DNA of 64,000 nucleotides from Gilvimarinus sp. 2_MG-2023 (GTDB taxonomy: Bacteria; Pseudomonadota; Gammaproteobacteria; Pseudomonadales; Cellvibrionaceae), in the NCBI RefSeq assembly GCF_030547685.1, contig NZ_JAUOQM010000048.1, positions 515,625-579,624 of the forward strand, written 5' to 3'. Of this stretch, positions 56,288 to 64,000 are shown one piece after another (the stretch's first letter is position 1; every line of letters starts with the position of its first letter). The position numbers were made by a program, and so were the translations under genes. The notes under the pieces are model-generated. The model had not been told where the DNA came from. It saw nothing but the letters and a program-made list of their open reading frames with translations, and made no database searches.

Positions 56288-58156
56288 ATGAAGCTTCAAC
56301 AAGTACTTTCTTCACTCAACCAAATTGAAAAATCTAAATTTATCAACAACTTGGATAAACTTTGCGCCATTGCCGAGTCAGGAAACGAGGACGTTACCAA
56401 GACACTTGAGAAAATAAACCGACAGATTAAGGAAGCCTCTGGCCGCGAAGTAACCCAGTTATTTCAAGCTATAGCCAATGAGTATCAGCAGTCAGTTAAA
56501 GAACAACTTTCTCTTTCTGGAGCCTCCGTGGCGCTACTAGTGAACATACTGACTCGCGACGGGAACTGTGTCGCACGTATCTCTTGGATTGAGCAACTTT
56601 ATTCTCGAGAGTGTGAGCTTCTAGAAAAAACCTCACAACAAATTATTGCAGATATCAAGGATTCCTCAACCGAAGGGTTTGACAGACCCCATAGGTTGAA
56701 AATTTTCAAAGACTGCTTAGAAGTTGCGTACAACAATGACTTGCGGATCAATCGACAAGCAAACATTTCCGATGATGAGCGAAGCGTTCTAAACAAGCTC
56801 GCTTATCATCTTAAGATCTCTCACGACGAAGCCTCAGCAATCGAACATCTTTCGAATCCGGTAAAAGCAGGAAAAGAGACTGTTGATGAATGCTTACAAT
56901 ACTTACGAGAAATTGGAGTAATCTTCATCAATAAAAAAAGCTCTGAAGTGTTAGTTCCGGATGAGGTTGTCAGAATTCTAAATGATGCACAAGGAAAGGA
57001 ACTAGCGGACAAACATGTTTTAAGGATACTCAGAACCTTATCCGATGCCGAATTATCGAACATACTAAAGAACTACGGACAAAAAATAAGAGGTGTAGAC
57101 CGGTCGGAGAAAATAAGAACCATTATGCATTGCTCGACCAGCATACGCGATGTTCTTACAACTGACTTATTTGACAAAGACATTAATGTAAGTAAGCGAA
57201 AAGATCGTCTTAAGGAACTAATGAATGACCTCACGATTGACTCAGACCGCCTAGGGGTGACGCTAGACGATAGAGTACGTGTCATATTCAACAGCTTAAA
57301 TCAATCAATCGAAACCGAACTCAACGCCATTAGCGTAACGAGCTATAAAGATATGTATTTAGCGTTAGAGAAAAGGTTTTCAGACATCTACCCTAACGGT
57401 GAAAACCTAAGCGGACGGCTAAAAAAGGAGTTTGAGCTAGAAGACAACGAAGAGATAAGCATTGACAGACTTAGGGCTTTATCCATTACCCCCCATGACA
57501 TACTTTACACACTGTCAAACGATGAAGTTAAGCAAGTCCGAAACTCCTTGGAGCTTTCTAACAGAGGGAATCCTCGATTAGCCATTCTCGAAGCATTCTC
57601 AAATGCGAACGACAAACTAATCGAAAACTACGAGGCTCTTGCGAGAAGAGACTTAGCAAACCTGAAATCAGTTGGAATTGATATAAACGAATCTGAAATT
57701 GGGTTGAAATTTGAAGAGGCAACTAGAACGATATTTGAGGGCTTAGATCTCGCCGTCGATGAAGACCTGAGGAATAGAATTAATACAGCAAAAGATAAAG
57801 CCGACATCATAATATCAATAAGTGACGATGATGTTATTATCGGTGAAGCTAAAACCTGCAAGAACGGCGATTTTGCGAAGTACTCAACCGCCTCTAGACA
57901 AGTAAAAGCGTATGCTAACCGCTGCGAGAATCAAGGAGCACGGGTGGCTCAAGTGTTGATCGTGGCCCCTAGCTTTTCTGAAGATTTCATCGAATCTGCC
58001 GAAATGGATACCGAGGTAAATATTTCCTTGTTAACGGCAGATGGCCTAAAAAAAATATACGATGCCTACAAAGCCAAAAAGAAACCCAATTTTTCTCCTA
58101 AGCTTTTCACGAAGGGCGGCCTTCTGAAAGCAGAACTAATTGCGAAAAACCTTTGA
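56288..58156 (+). CDS. Putative defence nuclease with C-terminal PD-(D/E)XK domain
   Basis: A 622-residue soluble protein behind TTGAGGGATCAAA. Residues 1-240 are helical; DEASAIEHLSNPVKAGKETVDECLQYLREIGVIF looks like a winged-helix part. Around 265-295 (LSDAELSNILKNYGQKIRGVDRSEKIRTIM) and near 425-450 are SAP-like helix pairs, suggesting DNA binding. The C-terminal domain (about 475-600) has Asp506 in DKADIIISI, Glu520 and Lys522 in IIGEAKT, and a following RQVKAY helix: the PD-(D/E)XK endonuclease core. It is AT-rich and next to the DUF262-HEPN pair, so a role in phage or plasmid defence is inferred. No exact family is recognised. Confidence 0.6.
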   Translation: MKLQQVLSSLNQIEKSKFINNLDKLCAIAESGNEDVTKTLEKINRQIKEASGREVTQLFQAIANEYQQSVKEQLSLSGASVALLVNILTRDGNCVARISWIEQLYSRECELLEKTSQQIIADIKDSSTEGFDRPHRLKIFKDCLEVAYNNDLRINRQANISDDERSVLNKLAYHLKISHDEASAIEHLSNPVKAGKETVDECLQYLREIGVIFINKKSSEVLVPDEVVRILNDAQGKELADKHVLRILRTLSDAELSNILKNYGQKIRGVDRSEKIRTIMHCSTSIRDVLTTDLFDKDINVSKRKDRLKELMNDLTIDSDRLGVTLDDRVRVIFNSLNQSIETELNAISVTSYKDMYLALEKRFSDIYPNGENLSGRLKKEFELEDNEEISIDRLRALSITPHDILYTLSNDEVKQVRNSLELSNRGNPRLAILEAFSNANDKLIENYEALARRDLANLKSVGIDINESEIGLKFEEATRTIFEGLDLAVDEDLRNRINTAKDKADIIISISDDDVIIGEAKTCKNGDFAKYSTASRQVKAYANRCENQGARVAQVLIVAPSFSEDFIESAEMDTEVNISLLTADGLKKIYDAYKAKKKPNFSPKLFTKGGLLKAELIAKNL

Positions 58157-58412
58157 ATAATATCATCCAGAAATAAATAGGTAATGTCGTTCAGACACAA
58201 TGCGTGCGCAAGGAAGCGCAAGCATCTCTCTTGATAATATTTGTGCATAGACATGGGAAATTAAGGGTATCCTGCTATTGAATACGCCATAGGTCTCACT
58301 TGGGCCGACTTCTCCCAGTGAGGTGTGAAATGTAAGGCCCGACCCTGTGTCCCGAGCCGGAATTTACCGCGCATTAAATATTTTTAGCTACGGGTTGAAC
58401 CACTGTCGCTTA

Positions 58413-59063
58413 TTAGGCATTTTCGCTTCTTAGTTGCATAATTTTTTTATCCAAATCCTCAAGTCCATTCAATAGCGCTTGTACCGATTCAAATTCATCC
58501 TTAGGATTTATAGTTCCCTGGGTTCGTTTAGCCTTGTGTGCAACTTCTCCTCTTTTTGTGCCAAAACTATCAATATTTGTTAGCCAGGTTTGATCAAGGG
58601 AGCCAATATCTATTCCAGTGGGGAGAATAAGTGTCTTAAAGTTTTTATCTTTGATTCCATGATTGTCTTTGAGCTTTTTAGTAAATTGCCTTTGGGCCAA
58701 ATCTATTACTTCTACGACCGAATCCTTAGCGTTTTTTCTAGATTTAGCTATTTGAATGAGCTCTTCGTTTTTAATTTCCTCCGTTACACTCCAGCTAGAA
58801 TGATATGCTGCTAAGAATGATACGATGATGTTAGATGGCTTGTTACTTGTTTTCCAGTCGCGTATAGCTTGAGTGACAGTTTCTCTCGATACATCTTCTA
58901 AATAAGATTCAATTTCCGCATGAACAAGCAACCGATAGCCTCTAGCTCTATCTTGCTGTCTATCGGTATAATCGCCGGTTGGAGAAAAGTTCGCAGGCAA
59001 CAGGTGGAGCCGAAGCTCTCTTAACCTGCCCCTAAGCTCTTTAAATCGGTTGGATAAACGCAT
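58413..59063 (-). CDS. HEPN RNase (MAE_28990/MAE_18760-like)
   Basis: A 216-residue helical protein. RARGYRLLVHAEIESYLED at about 39-57 and the RX4H motif in FGTKRGEVAHKAK (Arg171, His176) identify a HEPN-domain ribonuclease of the MAE_28990 kind. It starts 14 bases behind the DUF262 gene with AAGGAG as ribosome site, so both are co-translated. HEPN RNases of defence systems cleave tRNA, mRNA or rRNA on activation; the target here is unknown. Low GC fits horizontal transfer. Confidence 0.8.
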   Translation of the reverse strand: MRLSNRFKELRGRLRELRLHLLPANFSPTGDYTDRQQDRARGYRLLVHAEIESYLEDVSRETVTQAIRDWKTSNKPSNIIVSFLAAYHSSWSVTEEIKNEELIQIAKSRKNAKDSVVEVIDLAQRQFTKKLKDNHGIKDKNFKTLILPTGIDIGSLDQTWLTNIDSFGTKRGEVAHKAKRTQGTINPKDEFESVQALLNGLEDLDKKIMQLRSENA

Positions 59064-59077
59064 AATCCCGACTCCTT

Positions 59078-60271
59078 TTACACAATGCGATTATCTATCA
59101 ACCTTGGAACGTGTAAATTTGCTCCTAAAAGATCATTCAACACCTCGAACCAAGTAGAGATTCTTATTTGCGTCGCTGACAAACTCTTAGTGGTTGACTC
59201 AATAGATGTCATGAATTCCTTGTTTTCATCGCAGAGTTTTATATATGCAGCCTCTATTTCCTCTTCCCTTCCTGCTGATAAGTCTCTTATTTCTTCGTCA
59301 ACAAAAGACAACATTAAAACATCAAAAACTGCTCTATTAAATCTGGACTCATAGGATGAACCATTCCATTTCCTGTACTGATTACCGTTAAATATGGATT
59401 TAATAAACCTGTGAGCGATTTCAAAAGACTGTAGCTGACTAGCTATCAATTGTTCTTTTTCTTCCCAGTTTTCATTTAGGTTCTTGCATGTATCATCAAG
59501 AAATTTCTTTAATGTGCCACCATATTCAGAAAGAAAGTTTTTAAACGAAAAAAATCTGAGTAACAACTCTGCATCCCTCATCCTAAAGTCTGGTTTTTTC
59601 AACTTTAGTATCTCCCGTAGGGCATCACTATTTGATGAGGATCGATCCAAAAAGCTAACAAATGGTCCAGGGTGAAGGGCCTGTCTTAATTCTTGGGGTG
59701 AAAGAGGTACACTCCCAGTGTTTAACCTCAAAAATACATGGTACAAAAAATCTTCATTAGGCCAATTTTTGATAACCACTGTCCTGATAGGTTGATTCTC
59801 AAACGCAGATAAATCATCGAATAAGTCAAGGTCACCCCTAAGGTTTTGAAGATTTTTTCGTTGCAAATCAACTCTTATTTCTAAGCCAGTTAATTTTAAC
59901 TGTTCATAAACTTTATCATCAGGACCAGCAGAAAATTGGCGAATGCTCAGTAAGCGCTGCTTTCCATCTAGAACGATATATGAACCTCTTCGTTCTTTAG
60001 ACTCAGCCAGCACAACTTGTGGTATTGGCAACCCTAGTATCAAGGACTCAATAAATTTGCTTTTCCTCTTTTTGTCCCATGCATCTCTGCGCTGGAAGTC
60101 AGGATTTAGTAGGATGTTTCCCTTATTGATCTGGTTGAGAAGAGTTTCCGTTGTCCAGTCATTTCCGCTGACCACAGCAGATGAGAAAGAAACTTGATCA
60201 AGTGAGCCAATATCTTCATCAGACTCTAGCTGCTCTTCATCTTCCTTAAATTCAATGTTTTCGTCACTCAC
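59078..60271 (-). CDS. DUF262 (ParB/GmrD-like NTPase-nuclease) protein
   Basis: A 397-residue protein with the DUF262 (GmrSD N-terminal) fold. LLNPDFQRRDAW (about 56-67), GLPIPQVVLAE and VLDGKQRLLSI (DGKQR at 102-106) are the nucleotide-binding/ParB-like signatures, and PLSPQELRQAL follows. The N-terminus is acidic. GTG at 60271 is chosen because GGAG lies seven bases upstream; a TTG at 60283 is the other option. The DUF1524 HNH nuclease of classic GmrSD is absent; the effector is probably the HEPN protein encoded next. Confidence 0.82.
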   Translation of the reverse strand: MSDENIEFKEDEEQLESDEDIGSLDQVSFSSAVVSGNDWTTETLLNQINKGNILLNPDFQRRDAWDKKRKSKFIESLILGLPIPQVVLAESKERRGSYIVLDGKQRLLSIRQFSAGPDDKVYEQLKLTGLEIRVDLQRKNLQNLRGDLDLFDDLSAFENQPIRTVVIKNWPNEDFLYHVFLRLNTGSVPLSPQELRQALHPGPFVSFLDRSSSNSDALREILKLKKPDFRMRDAELLLRFFSFKNFLSEYGGTLKKFLDDTCKNLNENWEEKEQLIASQLQSFEIAHRFIKSIFNGNQYRKWNGSSYESRFNRAVFDVLMLSFVDEEIRDLSAGREEEIEAAYIKLCDENKEFMTSIESTTKSLSATQIRISTWFEVLNDLLGANLHVPRLIDNRIV

Positions 60272-60311
60272 ATTAGTCTCCAAATTATATATCTCAATCC
60301 GATCTGTGATT

Positions 60312-60389
60312 GCCTAACGCCGCAAGCAAAGGCGCGCGTTAGCGCGTCCAGCCCGCAGGGCGATTTTGCCTTGCCTTGTATGGTTGAAT
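60312..60389 (-). repeat. attC-like site upstream of DUF262 gene
   Basis: Read on the minus strand, ATTCAAC (RYYYAAC type) begins and GTTAGGC (GTTRRRY type) ends a 78-bp stretch. Inside, GCAAGGCAAAA can pair with TTTGCTTGC with one bulged base, and GCGCG parts form an inner stem. The GTTAGGC end lies 40 bases before the DUF262 start, as in gene cassettes. No second attC was found after the HEPN gene and no integrase gene is in the window. Confidence 0.4.
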
Positions 60390-60541
60390 ATTCATAGAAA
60401 CGCTGTTCCTTGCGACTGTTGACGGGTAAATTGAAGCCCGTAGCTAGCGGCAACTAGCCGGAATTCCGGGGACAGTTTACTCCATTTCGAGCAGTTTACC
60501 CCACCCAACCAATAGTCTTCCCTCCTACTGGATCTCGTGCT

Positions 60542-60871
60542 TCAAGCCGCCTCCGAACCTGCACTACAGATTGCCTTAGACAGCTCGGTTGAGGAAGCCC
60601 CCAACGCCAGCAATGATTTAATCAACGCGTCAATCGACACGCTCGGATCGCCGGCCTCCATTTTGGCAATGCGTGATTGGCTGGATTTTACTCTCTTAGC
60701 CAGCGCGACCTGACTTATTTGCTGGCTTTTTCGACGCTCTCTTAAGGCGTTACCGAGTGATATTTTCATATCAATATAAGCTGACTCTTCGGGCGTTAAC
60801 CCGAGAAAATCGCTTGCGCCTCCAACTGCCCAGCCGGCGGCCTCTAGCTTTTTGCGTTTATCGGCACGCAT
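60542..60871 (-). CDS. XRE family transcriptional regulator (HigA-like, orphan)
   Basis: A 109-residue DNA-binding protein. The ATG at 60871 follows GGGGGTG; MRADKRKKLEAAGWAVG...DFLGL is the usual opening of HigA2-type antitoxins, and the HTH is RRKSQQISQVALAKRVKSSQSRIAKME. Such proteins usually lie downstream of a RelE/HigB toxin gene, but no toxin-like frame is present in front, so it is an orphan or its toxin was lost. Confidence 0.85.
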   Translation of the reverse strand: MRADKRKKLEAAGWAVGGASDFLGLTPEESAYIDMKISLGNALRERRKSQQISQVALAKRVKSSQSRIAKMEAGDPSVSIDALIKSLLALGASSTELSKAICSAGSEAA

Positions 60872-61080
60872 GGTCGCACCCCCTGAATAAGGTAGAGCCG
60901 AAAGCATGCCATATATGACATACCATGAATAGCCCAGCAAATAACTCTGAGCAGACGTGACCCTATTCCCGTAGCGGTTCTAATTGGACTTAATATGGAC
61001 TTAAATTTCAGTAGCTCATCTAAAACCCTCCAGATCTCAGCTACGAAGCGGCCACTACCCATGTGATCGAGCCGAGTGGA

Positions 61081-61281
61081 GGTCTGTTCTATTGGGTAAG
61101 CGAGCATGGATGCACGCGCAAGTATCTTCACGCCATGGAGGGCGTGTAGATACGGCCCAATAAAACAGACCGGAAGGAGGGAAGCCGAATGCCCGATCAC
61201 CGGGTGTCCTCTTTTGGTTCCATTTCTGGACAAGCAGAAAAGGAACTCGCCATCGCCCGGCGATAGAGGGCGAGAATTACG
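61081..61281 (+). repeat. Structured dispersed repeat, copy A
   Basis: The outer stem is GGTCTGTTCTATTGGG (61081-61096) with CCCAATAAAACAGACC (61156-61171), one mismatch. Two inner hairpins: GCAT-GG-ATGC (61104-61113), and a 13-bp stem 61122-61134/61141-61153 with one mismatch. About 75 bases further, 61246-61281 is a 36-bp tail shared with copy B at one mismatch. Together they resemble a cloverleaf-like element family. Confidence 0.75.
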
Positions 61282-61348
61282 GGAAAATGTTGATTTATAA
61301 AGATAAAACTGCAGAACTGAAAACAAAACCTGAAAACAATAAGCCGAG

Positions 61349-61619
61349 CTTCGAAGGTAATTGTGGGACTTTGACGATACGCATAGCGGTGGCTGCTCCT
61401 GCGCTCAGCCCAGGCTGCTCTCTCTGCGCTTGCAGCGCATTCACCTTGTCCCTGCGCCCGCGACAAAGCTGGCCCCGCGAGCGCAGCGAGTGTATTGGGT
61501 CTTCGTGCATCCATGCACATCAAACACACTGGCGTCAGCGGTCTCACCCACAAGACCCACAAACAAAAAACCCCCTGTCCAATTGGGCACTTCGAATGCG
61601 GATATGGGACTTTGACGAT
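61349..61619. repeat. Pair of 30-bp imperfect direct repeats
   Basis: CTTCGAA, eight variable bases, TGGGACTTTGACGAT occurs at 61349-61378 and again at 61590-61619. The 211 bases between hold no gene but several small palindromes. Confidence 0.7.
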
Positions 61620-61740
61620 TCGCGGGATGCATGGCGCACCTCCCTGTGCGCCACCCTCTGGGCGACACCGTCGTGCTAATTTGCTCCCGGCAAATTAGTG
61701 AACCGGGGCTAAACCTCGCTCCCGCTGAACTTTCAGCGGA

Positions 61741-61790
61741 ACAAACAAAAAACCCCCGTACTCTCGCGAGTACGGGGGTTTTTTGTTTGT
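61741..61790 (-). terminator. Terminator of tRNA-Ala, 23-bp perfect inverted repeat
   Basis: Arms 61741-61763 and 61768-61790 are exact reverse complements around a 4-base loop. The stem contains CCCCCGTACTC/GAGTACGGGGG flanked by A- and T-runs, so it works in both directions and lies one base behind the tRNA. Confidence 0.92.
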
Positions 61791-61791
61791 T

Positions 61792-61867
61792 TGGTGGAGC
61801 CTAGCGGGATCGAACCGCTGACCTCAACACTGCCAGTGTTGCGCTCTCCCAGCTGAGCTAAGGCCCC
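61792..61867 (-). tRNA. tRNA-Ala (GGC)
   Basis: 76 bases with encoded CCA. The acceptor stem starts GGGGCCT and pairs with AGGCTCC; D-arm GCTCAGCTGGGAGAGC; anticodon stem CAACA/TGTTG with loop CTGGCAG, giving anticodon GGC; T-arm AGCGGTTCGATCCCGCT. It lies downstream of gltX on the same strand, a common gammaproteobacterial order. Confidence 0.97.
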
Positions 61868-62080
61868 AAAAGAGGTGCGCATAATAGGCCTGAGGCGGTG
61901 ACCTGTCAATACTTTTTGCCAATAATTTTCAACGAGTTAGCCCATTTGCACGGTGATTATGCAATTTGTCGATTTTTTCAACATTCTAGGGATATCCCCT
62001 AACCGCCCACCTACTCTCTAGCCCACCAACAACCCTAGCTACGGAGTATTACCCCCATCGCAACCAGCCGAAGGGACGCT

Positions 62081-62273
62081 GATTTTGCGGGTGAATTGCA
62101 CAAGGACGTGCAATTCAGGAAAAACACCGGGAGGTGATTTTTTCCGACCCGTAAAATCTGTGTGCATTCGGGAACCCGTAGGGCTGAGCTGCGCGGGTGC
62201 GCTTTTTCGTCCCTTTTTGCCGCATAGGAAAAAGGGGCTCGCCATCGCCCGGCGACAGAGGGCGAGAATTACG
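62081..62273 (+). repeat. Structured dispersed repeat, copy B
   Basis: The outer stem is GATTTTGCGGGT (62081-62092) with ACCCGTAAAATC (62147-62158), one mismatch. Inner hairpins: GAATTGCAC (62093-62101) with GTGCAATTC (62108-62116), and CACC/GGTG at about 62125-62136. The tail 62238-62273 matches copy A at 35 of 36 bases and has the same distance from the outer stem (about 80 bases). The 503 bases between tRNA-Ala and gltX hold nothing else recognised. Confidence 0.75.
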
Positions 62274-62370
62274 AAAAATCTGTTAAAGAACAAAAATGAG
62301 ACAATTGGGGGCCAACCAGAACACAGCACCCAAAAGGAAAATCAGGCACATCCATGTGCCCACAAAACAA

Positions 62371-63867
62371 TTAACCCGCAGGATTACTCCCCAAAGCCTG
62401 ATACGCTTTCTCCAGCTTCTTAAGCTGCTTTTTACCCGGCTCCCCCAAAATATTAATCGCCTGCCGCAAACGCGCGCGGCTCATATCCGGGCCCAGTAGG
62501 GTCATGGAGTCCATCACCGAGAAAGAGGCGGTGGTGCCGGCAATGGCGACGAAGATGGGCGCCAGAAAGTCTTTAAGTTTGATACCCATGTGCCCGGCCA
62601 GCTCTTTTAGGGTTTCAAAGATGGCATCGCGCTCCCAGTGGCGCAGAGCTTCCAGCCGCCAGAGGGCAAATTGCAGCAGTTGTTTTTGCTCGTCCAGCTC
62701 GAGCTTATTGCTGGCAAAATGAGCTTCGCTGAGCGGCAGTTGGCCGGCGGCCAAAAATGCGACCAGCGGGATAAAGTCTCCCAGGGTTTCCATGCGCGAC
62801 TGGGCGTGAGGCAGCACCTTTAACAGATTGTCGCGGTTGAGTGCCCACTCGCCTAAGCGATCCGCCAGCGCTTCGGTGCTTAAGTCTTCGCGAATCCACA
62901 GGCCGTTGAGCCAGCTGAGTTTTTCCACATCGAAAATCGGCCCGCCCAGGCTGACGCGATTGATGTCGAAGTGCTCCTGCATTTGCGCCAGTGAGAATTT
63001 CTCGCTCTCATCGGGCATGGACCAGCCCATGCGGCCCAGGTAATTAATCACCGCCTCTGGCAGGAAACCGGCCTTTTGGTAATACTGAATACTGGTGGGA
63101 TTTTTGCGCTTGCTGAGTTTGGATTTATCCGGGTTGCGCAGCAGTGGCAGGTGGCACAGTACGGGAGCCTGCCAACCAAAGTATTCGTAGAGTTTTAAAT
63201 GTTTAGGGGCGGAGTTAATCCACTCCTCGCCGCGAATCACGTGGGTAATACCCATCAAGTGATCATCCACCACATTGGCCAGATGATAGGTCGGCATGCC
63301 GTCGGCCTTGAGCAGCACTTGCATATCCACTTGCGCCCAGTCGATTTCGATGGTGCCGCGCAGCATATCATCCACCACACAGACGCCCTCTTCGGGCAAC
63401 TTCATACGCACCACATAGGGCTCGCCGGCGGCGAGCTTGGCCTGTACTTCCGCCTCAGACAGCTTTAAACCCCGGCCGTCGTATTTGGGGGTTTCGCCGC
63501 GCGCTTGCTGTTCGCGCCGCATTTCGTCCAGCTCGTCACTGGAGGCAAAGCAGTAAAAGGCATGGCCTTTCTCGATTAACTCATCGGCGTATTGTTTGTA
63601 AATGTCCATCCGCTCGCTCTGGCGGTAGGGGCCGTGGTCACCGCCGACATCTGGGCCCTCGTCCCACTCCAGCCCCAACCAGCGCAGGCTGTCGAAAATA
63701 GCCTGCTCAGACTCGGCAGTACTGCGGGTTTGGTCGGTGTCTTCAATACGCAATAAAAACTGGCCGCCGTGCTGACGGGCAAAGCACATATTAAACAAAG
63801 CGATATAGGCCGTGCCTACATGGGGATCGCCGGTGGGCGACGGTGCAATACGGGTGCGAACGGTCAT
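62371..63867 (-). CDS. gltX: Glutamyl-tRNA synthetase
   Basis: A 498-residue class I synthetase that charges tRNA-Glu. Signature 1 is [15 protein letters not shown] (HIGH-like), signature 2 is [10 protein letters not shown] (KMSKS-like); [31 protein letters not shown] and [16 protein letters not shown] are typical GluRS segments. Length is normal. The start ATG at 63867 begins [11 protein letters not shown]. Upstream bases to the window end hold no further gene. Confidence 0.97.
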   Translation of the reverse strand: MTVRTRIAPSPTGDPHVGTAYIALFNMCFARQHGGQFLLRIEDTDQTRSTAESEQAIFDSLRWLGLEWDEGPDVGGDHGPYRQSERMDIYKQYADELIEKGHAFYCFASSDELDEMRREQQARGETPKYDGRGLKLSEAEVQAKLAAGEPYVVRMKLPEEGVCVVDDMLRGTIEIDWAQVDMQVLLKADGMPTYHLANVVDDHLMGITHVIRGEEWINSAPKHLKLYEYFGWQAPVLCHLPLLRNPDKSKLSKRKNPTSIQYYQKAGFLPEAVINYLGRMGWSMPDESEKFSLAQMQEHFDINRVSLGGPIFDVEKLSWLNGLWIREDLSTEALADRLGEWALNRDNLLKVLPHAQSRMETLGDFIPLVAFLAAGQLPLSEAHFASNKLELDEQKQLLQFALWRLEALRHWERDAIFETLKELAGHMGIKLKDFLAPIFVAIAGTTASFSVMDSMTLLGPDMSRARLRQAINILGEPGKKQLKKLEKAYQALGSNPAG

Positions 63868-64000
63868 ACGAGTCTCTTGTGTCGGTTCGGGAGTAAAGTC
63901 AGCGCTGAAGCGGCATAACTGTCAGCGTCTAAAAGCGCGCTATTGTAGCGTAAAGGACAAATGTGGGATATGGGTAGGATGCGGGACGCTGGACGCTGGA

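Noticed and set aside
60445..60500. CCGGAATTCCGG palindrome and GGGGACAGTTTAC as insertion-sequence end
   Set aside because: Similar words occur near transposase genes in other gammaproteobacteria, but no transposase frame or matching second end is present here.
61197..61698. Several overlapping frames of 60-130 residues on both strands
   Set aside because: They arise from the structured repeat and neighbouring palindromic DNA, show no coding bias, and their translations share only repeat-derived words with the frame at 62039-62329.
62039..62329. 96-residue minus-strand frame before gltX
   Set aside because: It is the translation of repeat copy B, not a gene.
1..64000. CRISPR array or prophage
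   Set aside because: No regularly spaced direct repeats, no cas genes, and no capsid, portal, terminase or integrase proteins were seen.
63966..64000. Short GACGCTG tandem at the window end
   Set aside because: Only two units are visible before the window stops; too short to interpret.

Overview
The window looks like part of a chromosome from a polysaccharide-degrading gammaproteobacterium of the Cellvibrionaceae type (Cellvibrio / Saccharophagus / Simiduia-like). This is inferred from several features: polyserine linkers behind lipoboxes in secreted enzymes, a CBM32-PL6 alginate-lyase-type protein, a large TonB receptor / 'tryptophan halogenase' / SapC / cupin / GH3 locus, and gammaproteobacterial housekeeping order (uvrY-uvrC; exbB-exbD-lpxK-kdsB-murB; lolCDE; gltX next to tRNA-Ala). 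The species cannot be named from sequence alone.

Layout. 1-1.1 kb: 3' part of citrate synthase. 1.4-12.2 kb (minus strand): a carbohydrate-uptake locus running TonB-dependent receptor -> two flavin-dependent halogenase-like proteins -> SapC -> cupin/JmjC-like protein -> GH3 glucosidase lipoprotein. It is preceded by a 1.2-kb non-coding region with three LacI-type palindromes. 13.4-27.5 kb: housekeeping genes for DNA repair, the GacA/UvrY regulator, AlkB, peptidoglycan and Kdo/lipid A synthesis, ExbBD, ComEC and the Lol lipoprotein exporter. 27.6-28.5 kb: a PilZ protein and a small exported protein. 28.6-38.7 kb: an iron-uptake region with two TonB receptors behind Fur-like boxes, a MarR regulator plus siderophore-interacting reductase, and a dedicated PepSY-ExbB-ExbD-TonB operon; metY sits inside it. 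39-46 kb: an exported haloacid-dehalogenase-like protein, a membrane-anchored glutaredoxin, a PL6 lyase lipoprotein, a CurA-like reductase, and a non-catalytic lipoprotein with a VCBS domain and two tandem copies of a large beta-rich module. 47.5-55.8 kb: a chemoreceptor, an AraC regulator with a PEBP-family protein, a broken partial copy of an AEC transporter whose intact copy lies 4 kb away, two poorly known proteins, and a beta-strand-repeat surface protein with a C-terminal sorting-like tail.

56.3-60.9 kb is visibly AT-richer (20 of 60 G+C in 59401-59460 against 35 of 60 in 22261-22320) and reads as a small defence island. It holds a 622-residue protein with a C-terminal PD-(D/E)XK nuclease motif and, on the opposite strand, a DUF262 (ParB/GmrD-like) plus HEPN RNase pair. 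Upstream of that pair lies a 78-bp sequence resembling an integron attC site, followed by an orphan XRE regulator. The window closes with tRNA-Ala(GGC) and gltX. Two copies of a ~200-bp structured repeat, with cloverleaf-like folding and a nearly identical 36-bp tail, flank the tRNA about 1 kb apart.

The best candidates for undescribed biology are the DUF262-HEPN pair with its neighbouring nuclease protein, and the duplicated halogenases inside a glucan-uptake locus. All functional statements rest on motif recognition and family knowledge; no database search was possible.
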